Below are positions 37,050 through 48,879 of a stretch of 64,000 nt of DNA, piece by piece (position 1 is the first letter of the stretch; every line of letters begins with the position of its first letter). The stretch spans positions 62,937,852 through 63,001,851 of the forward strand of contig CM047815.1 of NCBI GenBank assembly GCA_026214975.1, given 5' to 3'. A model generated the notes under the pieces. That model was not told the DNA's origin. It ran no database searches and saw nothing but the letters and a program-made list of their open reading frames with translations. The position numbers and the translations under genes were made by a program. This DNA comes from Gentiana macrophylla. Its lineage: Eukaryota > Streptophyta > Magnoliopsida > Gentianales > Gentianaceae.

Positions 37050-40000
37050 TGATCGAACTTTTATAGTTGTCCAATCTTACCGGCAGTGTACCGGGTCAAT
37101 TGTAGTCTAGTCTAGTGGTCAAGGTCGTATCCACGAGGATTGTGAGGTCAAACACCGAAAATCTATTATTATCTTGATCTAAGTCGCAACAATACAAGAA
37201 AGTAATTGTATCTAAGATTCTACTACTACAAATGGTGATAAAATGATAAAAGCCTAGCCAAGACAATGCATTGATTAAGAAATATCTCTACTAGCATCAT
37301 GGGAATGAACTACCTACCAACCTTCCAATGGTGTTCAAGTGTGTGTTATCGGTGCACTCCTAAGCTAGCAATTTCCCCTCATACGAGTGTATGGAACTAC
37401 TCTATGCCTTCTCTTTGGTCTAAGAATCCTAGACCTAATGATTCAACATGATTAAGAACTTGAATGCAATGAATGAACAGTAAACCCCGGATAAGAAATC
37501 GAGTTCCACTAAGGTCGATTTTACCTTCCGGTTTTCCTATCCCTTCTCCCACACCAAGCATCTCCTTTCGATCTCAACTAACTGTGTGTGTGCAAGTGCT
37601 AGGTGATCAATCTAACACAAACAAGCAATATAATGCAAATAGGAAAAGATAACAACAACCCATGAGCTATGAAGTACAAACTAACATTCCCAATCAACCA
37701 ATAAAGATAACAACTATCACACAAACATTATCTTGGCTAGCAAAAGCTTAGCCTTCCATGGCTATGAAACTCAATATGCAAATCAATAATTTCATAGCAA
37801 TGAACATAAATCTACAAATAATAAGAAGATAAATTACCCAACAAGAGTGAAAACACTTTTAAGAATGGTACTTGCATTGATTTGAAAATATGAGATTCAA
37901 TGGATGATTGCACAAAAGCATGGGTTTTCTTCCAGAAAAGCTTGGATTCAAAGTCCTTACAATGATTCTCTTATGATTATGAGTGAAATAATTTCTAATC
38001 TTGTTGGTCCCTTGAAAAGGCTTTGGTTAAGTTTAGAATTGGGGGGGGAGGGGGGTTGAATAAACTTAACACTTTTGGAGTTTTACAAACTCAGCAAGGT
38101 CAATAGTCTGCTGACCTTCAGCAGTCTGCTGACTATTGAAACTATTGAATTTGTTGCAGCGAAATATATTAAATTAAGCCTTGTTACTTGTTGTTCTAAA
38201 TATGATACTAAGTATTGGATACTCAGTAGTGCAAGTAGTGTGATTCAGTAAAGTAGGCAAGATTTATAGGGGTTCCAGGTTGTGTAATCCTGTCAGTCCA
38301 CTCTTCTCCTGTGATGTTGAAGGAAATTCACTAGAGATTCTTGAGGTTGCTGTTACAAAAATCCCTAAACTGTTTGTCCTTGACCAATGACTTTGGCTTC
38401 ACAAACTGAACACTAGAAACATGTAGGATTGCTGCTTCAAAGTATTCCACTGGTCCTTGAAGGGTAGGATTGCCTCTTCACCAGCTCTACCACAAACAAC
38501 AGTTCTTGACACTCCAAAAGTGCTTCTATGTATTCAGCAAACTTCTTGAAAAAGAAGGGTTGAATCAAGAAAGTGATTCTGCTTTCAGCAAGCTTTTGAT
38601 CAGGATGATAAGATCAACAACTTGTAGTCTTCAAGTGTGTATACTGGATGTAACTTGATAGCAGAAAACACTTGAAGAAATTCTTTGATCAGTAAATTAA
38701 AGCTCTGTAGGTATCAGCAGGGTGGATTCTTGCTCAAAGATTTGATTGCTTCGTATGTAATCTTGTTGTTCTTATTGTTCTTTCAATCTGAATCAGGAGC
38801 CTCTATTTATAGGTGTGAATCCTGTGACTTGTGTTTAAATTTCAAATATAGCTGTTTCAGAATTGTCTTTGTCTTGACTGCAATTTTCCTCTGCTGCATC
38901 GTACTGACACTGTTAGTGTTCTTTTTTGATAGTCCAGTCTGTCAACCGTTGACTTATTTTCATTGGATATAGCTCTGACTTTTTACAACGTTCTTTCCAT
39001 CTTGACCATTGATTTACTGATTAATCCAAGACTTGTAATTCATCCTTATCCATTTAATATTTCAAAACAACTTAGATTAAATCGTCTTTTGCATTCAGTA
39101 GACATCTGTTGCATAGGTCTACTGATGTCCATGTGTGTCAGCTGAATTTTAGTCTACTGTGTTTTATAAACACCTCAGCTGACTGCTTCTCATCTAACTT
39201 TTTATTATGAAGTTAGAGTACACCATTTTCATTATAACCAAGTTCCAATCACCACTTTATTTTTATGGAACTTAGACCTTCTACACAAGGTATATGTGAT
39301 CAGTTTAGGTCATCATAGACTTCCCTAAATTCTGATCTCATATCCTTGACTTTAAATACTAAGTTTGATCCCTTAGCCTTCATAACTGAGTTTGAACCCT
39401 CAGCCTACTATCAACAGGTTCCTAGACACTCTATTGTCTTAGATACTCTACTGACCTAGATAGGTCTACTGATCAAGTCAGCCGACCTCTTTACAGTGCT
39501 TGTTTGATCAAACCTATACAAAGATCAAACTCTAGTAAACCTATACATTCCATCTAGACATCTTTTTGCCTTTGCTCTATAACAATTAGTCTGGAACTCA
39601 TCATTAAAACTAAAATATGTCTAACAAATCTAATTGCTAATTTCGGGCTGGAAGAGCCCTTGGAGAGTGTCTTCAAGTTTTGGGGGTGTTGGGGAAGAAG
39701 ATGGAATAGTAAGATCATTCAAAATGCCCAAAAAATGGAGTTTATAGGCTGAAAATTACATTCAGCAATGCTTGGTGGCCGCCAACTATCAATAAAATAT
39801 CCCTGACAGCTTTTGCCAACGTTGGCCGCCGCCAACTATCACAGCAGCTCAGTAAAATGGCTATAACTTGAGTTTTTGTCCTCCAATTGATGTGATTCAA
39901 GATGCGTTGGAAAGCTCGTTTCTCGATCTACAACTCTCTTAAAGAAGTATTCTCTAGAAAATGCTTCTGAGGGAAGTAAAATGTCCATTGAAGATAGGCT

Positions 40001-40351
40001 ACGGTAGAAGCACTAAAGACAAATGATCCGTTTGAATTCGTAAGCTTCCGGCATACTCTTCTAGCCCTCAAAAGACGTGTTTCTGATCAACACGTGTCGT
40101 CACTCATGGTCTTGGTCAACCTATAATCCTGCAATAAATCATCAAAATACCAAGTGTAAACCCGAAACGACGCTCCGGTTACTATAACCAGTACAAAACT
40201 ATCAAAATATGATATTTTATATAATAAATATTATCTACACATTTGGATGAACTAAGCAAATAATGACTCGAATTGATACAATAATGTCAATAAACGCATG
40301 TGAAATGAGGATAAGACATCGTGAAATGTACCATCTAGTTGACTTACATCA
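37050..40351 (-). repeat. 3' LTR of the gag-protease element (with inserted solo LTR)
   Basis: Homologous to 45617-47292 along its length once 38002-39626 plus one 5-bp duplication is removed (about 1672 bp against 1676). Starts TGATCGAACTT and ends TTACATCA. Confidence 0.9.
38002..39626 (-). mobile_element. Solo Sirevirus-type LTR
   Basis: 1625 bp, plus-strand ends TGTTGGTCCC and TGTCTAACA. Flanked by perfect 5-bp duplications AATCT (37997-38001 and 39627-39631); the uninterrupted site is visible in the sister LTR near 46575. It shares ends and the block GTCCACTCTTCTCCTGTGAT with the LTR at 57638-59014. No internal coding remains, as expected after LTR-LTR recombination. Confidence 0.9.
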
Positions 40352-40368
40352 ACCACTCCCCACTTATC
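40352..40368 (-). promoter_or_regulatory. Polypurine tract next to 3' LTR
   Basis: On the minus strand GATAAGTGGGGAGTGGT abuts the LTR start. A second similar purine tract lies near 41685 (AAGTGGGGAGTGGGAA) after a TGAGGACAATGCAAG motif common in plant gypsy elements. Confidence 0.65.
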
Positions 40369-42191
40369 TTTTGATCGCCCTCGAGCAAATAAAGCGACAA
40401 AACAACTTAAGTCAATATATAGGGTCACACAACATCAAGAAGTAAAATCTCAACTAGATAATGCAACCAATCGGACCTATAACCGCATGTTATCCGCAAT
40501 CTAAGAAAGTAGAGGAGTGTGTGTGTGAATACTCCTCAAAATTGTTACCAAACAATCAAATATGAAATCATGCATGCAAGACTTATTAGGTGCAATCCAT
40601 ATACTTAAGAATGATACAAATCTCCACTAATCAAGGCATTCAGAGTCAAGAAGATAGGCCGGGTAGGACTTGCAAGCTTGTAAAGCCCGGGTAGTCGGCT
40701 AAGCGAAGGGTAAAAAGGATATATCAAAAGAACAAGCAAGATAGCAAGCCTCTACACCTTCACTTCCAAAAAAAAGCCGAATTGGTATCTCTTCTCCTTA
40801 TGCAAAAATCGTCGATGTGGCCTTCTTAACAAGGAACAAAAGAAATAAGAAACGCCACTTCAAATGTGTCATCACCCAAACTTACATTACTTTGACTTGT
40901 TGAACTTGTTCTCCAAAATTGACTTCAAGACTAACTATTTATTGAAATTTATTTACAACTTCATTGAGCTTTATTTCTTTTTGGAAACCTTTTTTTTTTT
41001 TGAATTTTTGAATTTTTGATTTTTTTTAAACTAAGAGACATACACTAATGGACTTTGAACTTGATAAGATACCATCTCAACTTATGCAAAAAATGTCATC
41101 CAACTCTCAACACAACTTCCAATGTTATCACCACAACAATACATAGAAACTTGCTAAACTTGCGGGATGCCAGGGAATGTTGACCAAATTTAGGCTAAGG
41201 GTCGGATTTAATGAGGTTAATCGCGAATGACTAGTTTCGAGTTGGGTCTCACCACTCTACAAAGACTGAGATGGGGACAGGTGGAAAATATGTTCGGGAA
41301 GGCCATTTGGCTATGGTCGAGTCAAAGAAATGCCATGACCGTCATATCTAACTCCGAATCCAAACACCTTTCTATTTCGCCTCAAAAGGATATCAAGCCT
41401 AAGTTCTAGTTTCTATGGAAGCATGTTTACATGGTTGCATAAAAGTTTACATGTTAAAAAAATATCGGAATATACGTACTCAAAGTGTTCACACTACAAT
41501 CAAATATTTGCGGTTAAAATGCGCTTACACATCACTTAGGTTACACATTTCGTCAAGTACTTACTCTATCAATTGCAAAACCATATCTTTTCACAAAGGT
41601 GGTTTAATATGCTTTAAAATGATCAAGGCGAAGTTTATCTCAAACATTTAATGACATTAACCTTTGTTGGACTAACTACGTTCCCACTCCCCACTTATGA
41701 ACTTGCATTGTCCTCAATGTAAAGTGAGTGGTAAGAATGTAGTTAGGGAAACAAAATGGAATCAAAACTAGTCAAAACAAGTACCGGGAAGCTATAAAAG
41801 GGAGGGTGGGTGGGCATGAACATGAAAGACAACCAATGAAATGACAAGCAATCCCAAATACTAGCAAAGTATCAACCAAAATGTAGAGGAAAAAGGATCA
41901 TCGGTCACACTTGGCCTCACAAAAGAGCAAAAATATTATATCAAGTGTTTACGGGCTGCCTCCCGGTAGCGCTTTAGTTTAATATCGTTTGCTCGATGGG
42001 ATTATACGGTAGAAGTGATGGAAATTATACAGATCATCGTGAAAGATACCACTAACAATTACCCACATAAGCATGTAGCAAATAAGCACAAAAGCCGTCC
42101 GGAATATAATTCTTAAGAAGTAAAAAGAAAGATAGTACCCGTTGTTGCTATATTTATAGTCTATAGCTAGACTTATGCATGGCATATTTCT
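40369..42191 (-). other. 3' non-coding region of the gag-protease element
   Basis: About 1.8 kb between the protease region and the PPT with no convincing protein. The place normally filled by RT and integrase is simply absent. Confidence 0.6.
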
Positions 42192-43009
42192 TTAATGCAC
42201 GGGTGGTGGGTCATTCTTATGCACCACATCTGTCTTTTTCATCAAAACCGGTCTCCAACATAATGTAGACGAATCCCACCAATCCCAACGGTTCTTGACA
42301 TTTTCCTTTGATTTCCGAGCTTTCGGTTTGCGAGCTTTCGCTTTATCGCTCACGTTTTCTTCAACTACATACGTGTTAGTACGATCCACAAAAAGAGGAC
42401 ACGAAGTGTCCACAAAAGAACAAGATTCTATTGTAGTGCGTGGATATTTCAATGACGTGTAAATGTTGAAGACAACACGCTCATCATTAACTCCCAACTA
42501 AGCTCTCCATTACAAACATCGATCACGGCCTCCCCCTTTGCTAAAAATGGTCTACCAAGGATAAGGGGTGTGGTGTACCCTACCTCCATATCCATAACAG
42601 CAAAATCAACGGGGAATTTAAATTTATCAACTTTCACGAGTACATCCTCGATGACTCCCTTTGGACGTTTAATAGATTTATCCGCAAGTTGGAGAGTCAT
42701 CTCCGTACGCTTAAGCTTGCCTATGCCAAGTTTCATAAAATCATCATAGGACATGAGGTTTATGCTCGCACCGAGATCACATAGCACCTTATTAAACAAA
42801 AAGCCCCTAATCTCACATGGGATCGTAAAACTCCCGAGGTCTTTAAGTTTAGGAGGGAGCTTGTGTTGAACCACGGCAGAACACTCCTCACTTAGACACA
42901 CCATCTCATATTCTTCCAACCATTTCTTGTTGGATAGTATGTCCTTTAGAAACTTTCCATACACTGGCATATTCGTGAGTGCTTCAATGATAGGGATATT
43001 AATGTTCAA
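42192..43009 (-). pseudogene. Retrotransposon aspartic protease region
   Basis: Open from 43009 to 42449. It begins INIPIIEALTNMPVYGKFLKDIL, typical of the gag-protease junction in plant Athila/Tat elements. The protease core is VLCDLGASINLM (D-[LS]-G-A active site; the usual Ser/Thr after Asp is Leu here) and ILGRPFL downstream. A frame change near 42480 leads to NDERVVFNIYTSLKYP. The substitution at the DxG site and the frame shift suggest loss or relaxation of activity. The polyprotein stops here with no RT. Confidence 0.75.
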
Positions 43010-43052
43010 ATTCTAAAAGTGTCAAGAAAACGTGCATACTTTTTATCAACCT

Positions 43053-45051
43053 TCATCTTTTTAATTTGTGCTTGCGGGGGTAGGGAAGTGACTCAAGATC
43101 AATAATTTTAGGAGTATAAGTTATACCTCCCTTACCCTTGTCGGTTGATGAAGTGATTGAAGCCTTTTTCAAACTTTGTGCTGTTGGTGGGCACCAATTA
43201 ACCTTGGTGGCGGCCAACCTCCTGTTGGTGGCCACCAACCCATCATTGGTGGAGGCCAATGTTCCAGTTTCAAATTCAGAATGTTCCATGATGGAGTTGG
43301 TAGCGGCCAACCTGTCATTGGTGGTGGCCAACCTGCTCAATTCAAATTCAGGATGCTTCTTTTCAACGTTGGCAGGCACCAACTTATCATTGGTGGTGGC
43401 CAACCTCCTGTTGGTGGCGGCCAACCCATCATTGGTGGCCACCAACATGTCATTTTCATTAAATAATGTCCTCAAATCACTCTACCTCGGATTTTTCAAT
43501 ATCCTTGGGACTTTTATCCGTTCTTCTTCTTTCTCCACCTCGACATAGCCATCATTTCTCAAGACACCATCAACGATTTCTTCCTCTTCTTCACTCAACT
43601 ATTCCTCCTTCTCATCATTCAAATCTTCTTCAACCTCATTACTTCCCTCATTATGCCCATATAACCTTCCACTTCGGGTGATGATAGCATTGACTTCTCT
43701 CGGGTTTCTCTCGGTGTTGCTTGGTAATCTACCCGGGGTTCTACTACTATTTCGCTCACCTTCCCTACTCAAATGGTCTTCAATACCTCGCATTGATGCT
43801 TCCATAGTTCTCATTCTTGTATTTTGACTCACCCTGGATGTTTTCAAATTGCCAACATCTTGGGACATCATCATTGTTTGTATATTTACGGCTTGAGTAG
43901 AAACAACTCCCATCAAGTTTTTCATCAAATTTTTCCATTGAGAAACCTCTTCCGTTGATTGATAACTTTGTTGAATGGGGGCATGTTGAGTAGGAATTTG
44001 TTGGTAAAAAAGATGTGGTGTTGATTGTTGGTAAGAGGGATTTTCTTGGTATTCACCTTGTTGTTGCACATTGGCATTGATGGATGCCTCTTGTTGTTGG
44101 GCAAGTGATAGTCCCTGTCCATGATTTGTCGAATTTATGGACCAACAAAAAGAGGGATGATGTCTCTTGATATTATTGTACACATTGGTGTAAGCATTGT
44201 TGAGTTTCCGGTGTTGTTTCATAAAGCTCACTTCTTCCTTTGAATATTCACGGGTTTCACTAATCCCAACGGTACATTATCATTCCTCATGCTTTCATAA
44301 GTCTCATTACTAATCTTTCCACTCCCCGAACTCTTGCTAGCTTGAATTTCATCAACTTTCTTACTAAGGGATGCCAATTGTGCCAACACTTCTGTTTGAA
44401 TGGATGATTCTCCCACAAAAACAACTTTCCTTGTACTTGTACCGGGTTCCCACATCCGGTTGTTCTTTGAAATTTTCTCAATATCATCATACACGCCTTG
44501 TGCCATACTCATCATCAAAGAACCATTACAAGCTTGATCGATCTCCACACGTGCCTCTTTCCTCAACTTTCGGCAAAAGAATTGGATTTGCATGTCCAAA
44601 GAATATCCATGATCGGGACATGCCTTCAACAACCTCTTAAATATTTCCCAAGCAACCTCAAGTGATTCGCCGGCCCCTTGCTTAAAGCTAGCAATTTCGA
44701 CCTTCAACTCCAAATTTCAGCCCGGAGTAAAATATTGCTTCAAGAACTCATTTTGGATATCATCCAAACTTGTCAAAGAATGGCGGGGTAGAGACACAAA
44801 CCAATCTTTAGCTTACCGACCAAAGAGAAAGGAAATAATGACATTCTAGTCAAATCTCTATGAATACCATGGTTCTTGGCCGTATTGCATAATTCCTCAA
44901 ATTGATAAAGGTGTTGGTGAGGATCTTCATCATCATCACCATGAAATTGAGTTCTTGTCTCTACCAATCCGAAAAGATGAGATTTGACTTCAAAGTTATT
45001 TTCACCAACATTGGGTAGAAGGATTGGGTTATTGGTTGCATTTCTCCTCAT
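43053..45051 (-). pseudogene. Gag of the non-autonomous LTR element
   Basis: Broken into several frames: NNFEVKSHLFGLVETRTQFHG and DPHQHLYQFEELCNTAKNHG at 45051-44773; LKVEIASFKQGAGESLEVAW and KRLLKACPDHGY at 44713-44228; a Gln/Ser-rich linker at 44231-43599; and a repetitive ATNDGLAATNRRL region at 43475-43160. The first parts match the plant retrotransposon gag (PF03732-type) pattern in order. Inactivating changes are few, which suggests fairly recent activity. It leads into the protease region at 43009. Confidence 0.8.
43165..43460. repeat. GGTGGCGGCCAACC minisatellite in gag
   Basis: About ten diverged copies of a 21-24 bp unit (TTGGTGGCGGCCAACC and TTGGTGGCCACCAACC forms) that encode an A-T-N-x-x-L repeat on the minus strand. 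Similar GGCGGCCGCC motifs recur in both LTRs (near 46690-46790 and 39775-39830). Confidence 0.8.
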
Positions 45052-45592
45052 GGGTTGATCACAAATAGGTCTTAGGTTTGGAGGATTGTTGTTGTTCCGG
45101 TTATTTTGGTTCCGGTTGTTGTTGTTGCGGTTTTGGGTGGTGTTGGGTGGAAGTGGAGGATTCGGTTATGGTGGATTGTTGTTGTTTGGTGGGTTTGGAT
45201 TTTCGGGATTTTGTCCATGACCTTGGGCATGATTGAGCCCTTGCTCTTCTTGTGCATTATTAAGATTCTCATCCATTTCTACTTCTTGACTAGACGATCC
45301 TTGGGAAGATTCTCCACCAAGTTCCAAACTATGACGAGCTTAACCAACCTTCTTTTCCGCAATTCGTTCCATAATATATGTGTTAATATCCGGAACTTGG
45401 GGCATAAGCGGGGCCTTGTCACATCAAGTACGGGTCATCCACTACACAAATAGAAACAACAAGAACACAATCAAACAACACTTGGTAACTTTATCAAAGA
45501 AGTAAGCACCAAAGAAATAAAATAGAAAAGATTAGAAAAGATTGACTTATTCTCAAAAAATTTCTAGCTAATATGAGTATCAACCGTTACAA

Positions 45593-45610
45593 TCCCCGGC
45601 AACGGCGCCA
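45593..45610 (-). promoter_or_regulatory. Primer binding site complementary to tRNA-Asp
   Basis: Plus strand TCCCCGGCAACGGCGCCA equals the 3' end of plant tRNA-Asp including CCA, so the minus-strand element RNA pairs with it. It lies 6 bases inside the 5' LTR. tRNA-Asp priming is typical of Athila-group elements. Confidence 0.9.
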
Positions 45611-45616
45611 AAAACT

Positions 45617-47292
45617 TGATCGATCTTTTCTAGGTGTCCAATCTTACTGGCAGTGTACCGGGTCAATTGTAGTCTAGTCTAGTGGTCAAGGTCATATCCA
45701 CGAGGATTGTGAGATCATACACCTAAAATCTATTATTATCTAGATCTAAGTTGCAAAAATACAAGAAAGTAATTGTATCTAAGATTCTACTGCTACAAAG
45801 GGTGATAAAATGATAAAAATCCTAGCCAAGACAATGCAATGATCAAGAAATATCTCTACTAGCATCATGGGAATGAACTACCTACCAACCTTCGAATGGT
45901 GTTCAAGTGTGTGTTATCGGTGCACTCCTGAGCTAGAAATTCCCCCTCATACGAGTGTACGGAACTACTCTATGCCTCCTCTTTGGTCTACGAATCCTAG
46001 ACCTAATGATTCAACATAATTAAGAACTTGAATGCAATGAATGAACAATAAACCCCGGATAAGAAATCGAGTTCCACTAAGGTCGATTTTACCTTCCGGT
46101 TTTCCTATCCCTTCTCCTACACCAAGCATCTCCTTTCGGTCTCAACTAAGTGTGTGTGTGTGTGCAAGTGCTAGGTGATCAATCTAACACAAACAAGCAA
46201 TACAATACGAATAGGAAAAGATGACAACAACCCATGAAGCTATGAAGTACAAACTAACATTCCCAATCAACCAATAAAGATAACAACTATCACACAAACA
46301 TTATCTTGGCTAGCAAAAGCTTAGCCTTCCATGGCTATGAAACTGAAGATGCAAATCAATAATTTCATAGCAATGAACATAAACCTACAAATAATAAGAA
46401 GAGAAATTACCCAACAAGAGTGAAAACACTTCTAAGAAGGGTACTTGCATTGATTTCAAAAGATGAGCTTCATTGGATGATTGCACCAAAAGCAAGGGTT
46501 TTCTTCCACAAAAGATTGGATTCAAAGTCTTTACAATGATTCTCTTATGATTATGAGTGAAATAATTGCTAATCTAATTGCTAATTTCCGGCTAGAAGAG
46601 CCCTTGGAGGGTGTCTTCAAGTTTTGGAGTGTTGGGGAAGAAGATTGGAGTTTATAGGCTGAAAATTACATTCAGCGACGCTTTGTGGCCGCCAAGGTGG
46701 TGTTGGTGGCCGCCAACTATCAATAAAATATCTCTGATAGCTTCTGCCAACGTTGGCGGCCGCTAATGATAAGTTGGCGGCCGCCAACTGTCACAGCAGC
46801 TCGGTAACTTGAGTTGTGGTCCGCCGATTGATGTGATTCAAGATGCGTTGGAAAGCTCGTTTTTCAATCTACAACTCTCATACAGAAATATTCTCCAGAA
46901 AATGCCTCTGAGGAGAGTCAAATGTCCGTTGAAGATAGGCTACGGTAGAAGCACTAAAGACAAATGATCCGTTTGAATTCGTAAGCTTCCGGAACACTCT
47001 TCTAGCCCTCAAAAAATGTGTTTCTGATCAACACATGTCATCACTCGGGGTCTTGGTCAACCTATAATCCTGCAATAAATCACCAAAATACCAAGTGTAA
47101 ACCCGAAACGACGCTCCGATTACTATAACCGGTTAAAAACTATCAAAATATGATATTTTATATAATAATTACTATCTACACATTTGGATGAACTAAGCAA
47201 ATAATGACTCAAAATGATACAATAATGTCAATAAACGCATGAGAAATGAGGATAAGACATCATGAAATGTACCATCTAGTTGACTTTTATCA
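45617..47292 (-). repeat. 5' LTR of the gag-protease element
   Basis: 1676 bp, TGATCGA...TTATCA. It contains a GC-rich palindromic patch (TTGGCGGCCGCCAAC near 46775) that is partly deleted in the sister LTR. Confidence 0.9.
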
Positions 47293-47297
47293 GTGAG

Positions 47298-47918
47298 CAG
47301 GGCTAGGTCGGATCGGACTTCACCACGTGTCGTCTCCCTGAAAGTCTAACAGTTGATGAAGACAGAGAAATGTCTCCTTCAAGGGACGGAACCTATAGTA
47401 CCCGAGCTGCCCAGGCTCGGCCACCTCCCTCCGACCTCTACAGGTCGGCTAATGCCTATGACCATATCTACGCGACCTCACAAGGTCGGCCCAAGTCCTT
47501 CTCGTATCAAACTCCTTACGCACGTGTGGAATCAAATAAATTAGGAAAGAATCCTTAGCCATTACTACTTCGATCATGATATTTAAATAAGACCTTAATT
47601 ATCTCCTAAAATCCAGGAGATCAAATCACCTTCTCTTTTCCTTAAGGAACACGGCAATCAGAGTCCATCTTGGACACGCTACGCGCAAACCCTAGGGCAC
47701 AAGCCCCACTATATAAACCATCTTTATGGAACTACGAAGACTTGATTACAATGGATACATTGGATACGTAGGCAGCTTGAGTAATATCAAGTGCAGTCTA
47801 AATCTTCCCAAACAACTCCCATCTTTTCACCATTTTTTCTGGGTTCTTGAAGCTTTGACAAGTTGTCATTAAGAGGAAAAAGCCCCAGATTTGTAACCGA
47901 CGATTTCTAGCATCGTCA
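47298..47918 (+). mobile_element. Tat-like LTR copy B (inverted relative to A and C)
   Basis: Ends CTAGCATCGTCA and is followed by ATTGGC, a usual PBS beginning. TATATAAA at 47710-47717 gives the plus orientation. It abuts the tandem array on the left. Confidence 0.7.
47710..47717 (+). promoter_or_regulatory. LTR TATA box
   Basis: TATATAAA in LTR copy B, between GGGCACAAGCCCCAC and CCATCTTTATGG. The counterparts in copies A and C are TATATAG forms on the minus strand. Confidence 0.6.
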
Positions 47919-47931
47919 ATTGGCATTTAAA

Positions 47932-48523
47932 TAAATCTGGGGCTTTTTCCTCTTAGTGACAACCTGTCAAAAAGAACAGTAAAAAAGGGTAAAAAGAATG
48001 GGGTGGTTTTGTGGTGGTTTAGACTGCACTTGAGATGTTATTCCTCAAGCTGCCTACGTATCCAATATATGAATTGGAATCAAGTCTTTGTAGTTCCTTA
48101 GGGATGGTTTATATAGAGAGACTTGTACCCTAGAGTTTATGCGTAGCGTGTCGAAGATGGACTCTAATTGCCGTGTTCCCTAAGGAAAAGATAAAGATGA
48201 TTTGATCTCCTAGATTTTAGAAGATAATTAAGGTCGATTTAAATATCAGGATCGAAGTAGTAATGGCTAAGGATTCTTTCCTTGTTTATCTGATTCCACG
48301 CGTGCATAAGGAGTTTGATACGGAAGGACTTGGGCAGACCTTGTAAGGTCGAGTAGAGATGGTCAAGGCACTAGCCGACCTATAGAGGTCGGAGGGAGGT
48401 GGCCGAGCCTGGGCAGCTCTGTACTATATGTTCCGTCCCTTAAAGGAGACATTTCTCTGTCTTTATCAACTGTTAGACTTTCAGGGAGATGGCACGTGGT
48501 GAAGTCCGATCCGACCCATATCA
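47932..48523 (-). mobile_element. Tat-like LTR copy C
   Basis: About 590 bp homologous to copies A and B. The minus-strand start TGATATGGGTCGG is preceded by a purine tract (AAGGGG). The other end is truncated at CCCCAGATTTA, short of the CGTCA terminus present in A and B. With B it forms a head-on inverted repeat. Confidence 0.7.
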
Positions 48524-48604
48524 ACCCCTTACGGGGTTCGAACACTGGTCTTCATGCCAGATTATAGACTAGCTCACCACTAGACCGATGCACCTTGTGC
48601 ATCC
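48524..48604 (-). mobile_element. tRNA-derived SINE head (partial)
   Basis: On the minus strand: TCGGTCTAGTGGTGAGC (A-box-like) and GTGTTCGAACCCC (B-box-like), 30-40 bases apart, as in a tRNA-related SINE promoter. There is no clover-leaf of a functional tRNA. It stops where LTR copy C begins. Confidence 0.5.
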
Positions 48605-48649
48605 ACACAATATTTTTAGTTGCAATAAGGACAAACTTAAATTGATTGG

Positions 48650-48879
48650 ATAAAAATACCCTCTCTTTTCAACAGCTGTTCAGCTTCTTTCTTTCCGTCA
48701 ATTTCGTAACTTTGTTTCAATCTCATTTGCTTCCTCTTTCTTCCGCCACTGCAAAACCTCCAGTCGCACCTCTTTATCTTTCCTCTCCTCCACCGGCGCC
48801 GCTGGCATCAGTTGATAACAACAATAATATTTGGAGCAGTATTCGTCTTTTTTGCTATCAATACGATCATGTGTCATTT
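48650..48879 (+). pseudogene. Unrecognised reading frame interrupted by a TRIM (left part)
   Basis: Open frame with Ser/Pro-rich, signal-peptide-like content (LLPLSSATAKPPVAPLYLSS). No ATG start fits well. Joining the two sides of the TRIM (48879 to 50616) keeps the frame open for about 27 more codons, ending at TAG near 50690. A possible 5' splice donor follows at 50727 and an acceptor at about 50916. I do not recognise a family. It could equally be a leader exon of a non-coding RNA. Confidence 0.25.

Larger units (their letters stand above)
37050..47292 (-). mobile_element. Non-autonomous gag-protease LTR retrotransposon (TR-GAG-like)
   Basis: Termini are TGATCGA and TTATCA on the plus strand, with perfect 5-bp target duplications GTGAG at 37045-37049 and 47293-47297. 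The LTRs are about 1.67 kb each. The left LTR carries a solo-LTR insertion, and without it the element is about 8.6 kb. The primer binding site and gag-PR order put the 5' LTR at the right, so the element runs on the minus strand. The internal region encodes gag and an aspartic protease but no reverse transcriptase, RNase H or integrase, so it would need enzymes from an Athila-type partner. It is inserted in the tandem array at its junction with LTR copy B. Confidence 0.9.

Noticed and set aside
43138..43681. Plus-strand frames with repeats across the gag linker
   Set aside because: They are antisense readings of the minisatellite in gag; the minus strand carries the gag-protease order.
37050..47292. 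CRISPR-like or phage-like arrays in the repeat region
   Set aside because: Repeats are LTRs, minisatellites and tandem array units; there are no regularly spaced unique spacers, and the genome is a plant's.
48524..48604. Functional tRNA gene
   Set aside because: Only A- and B-box-like motifs are present; acceptor and anticodon stems do not form.
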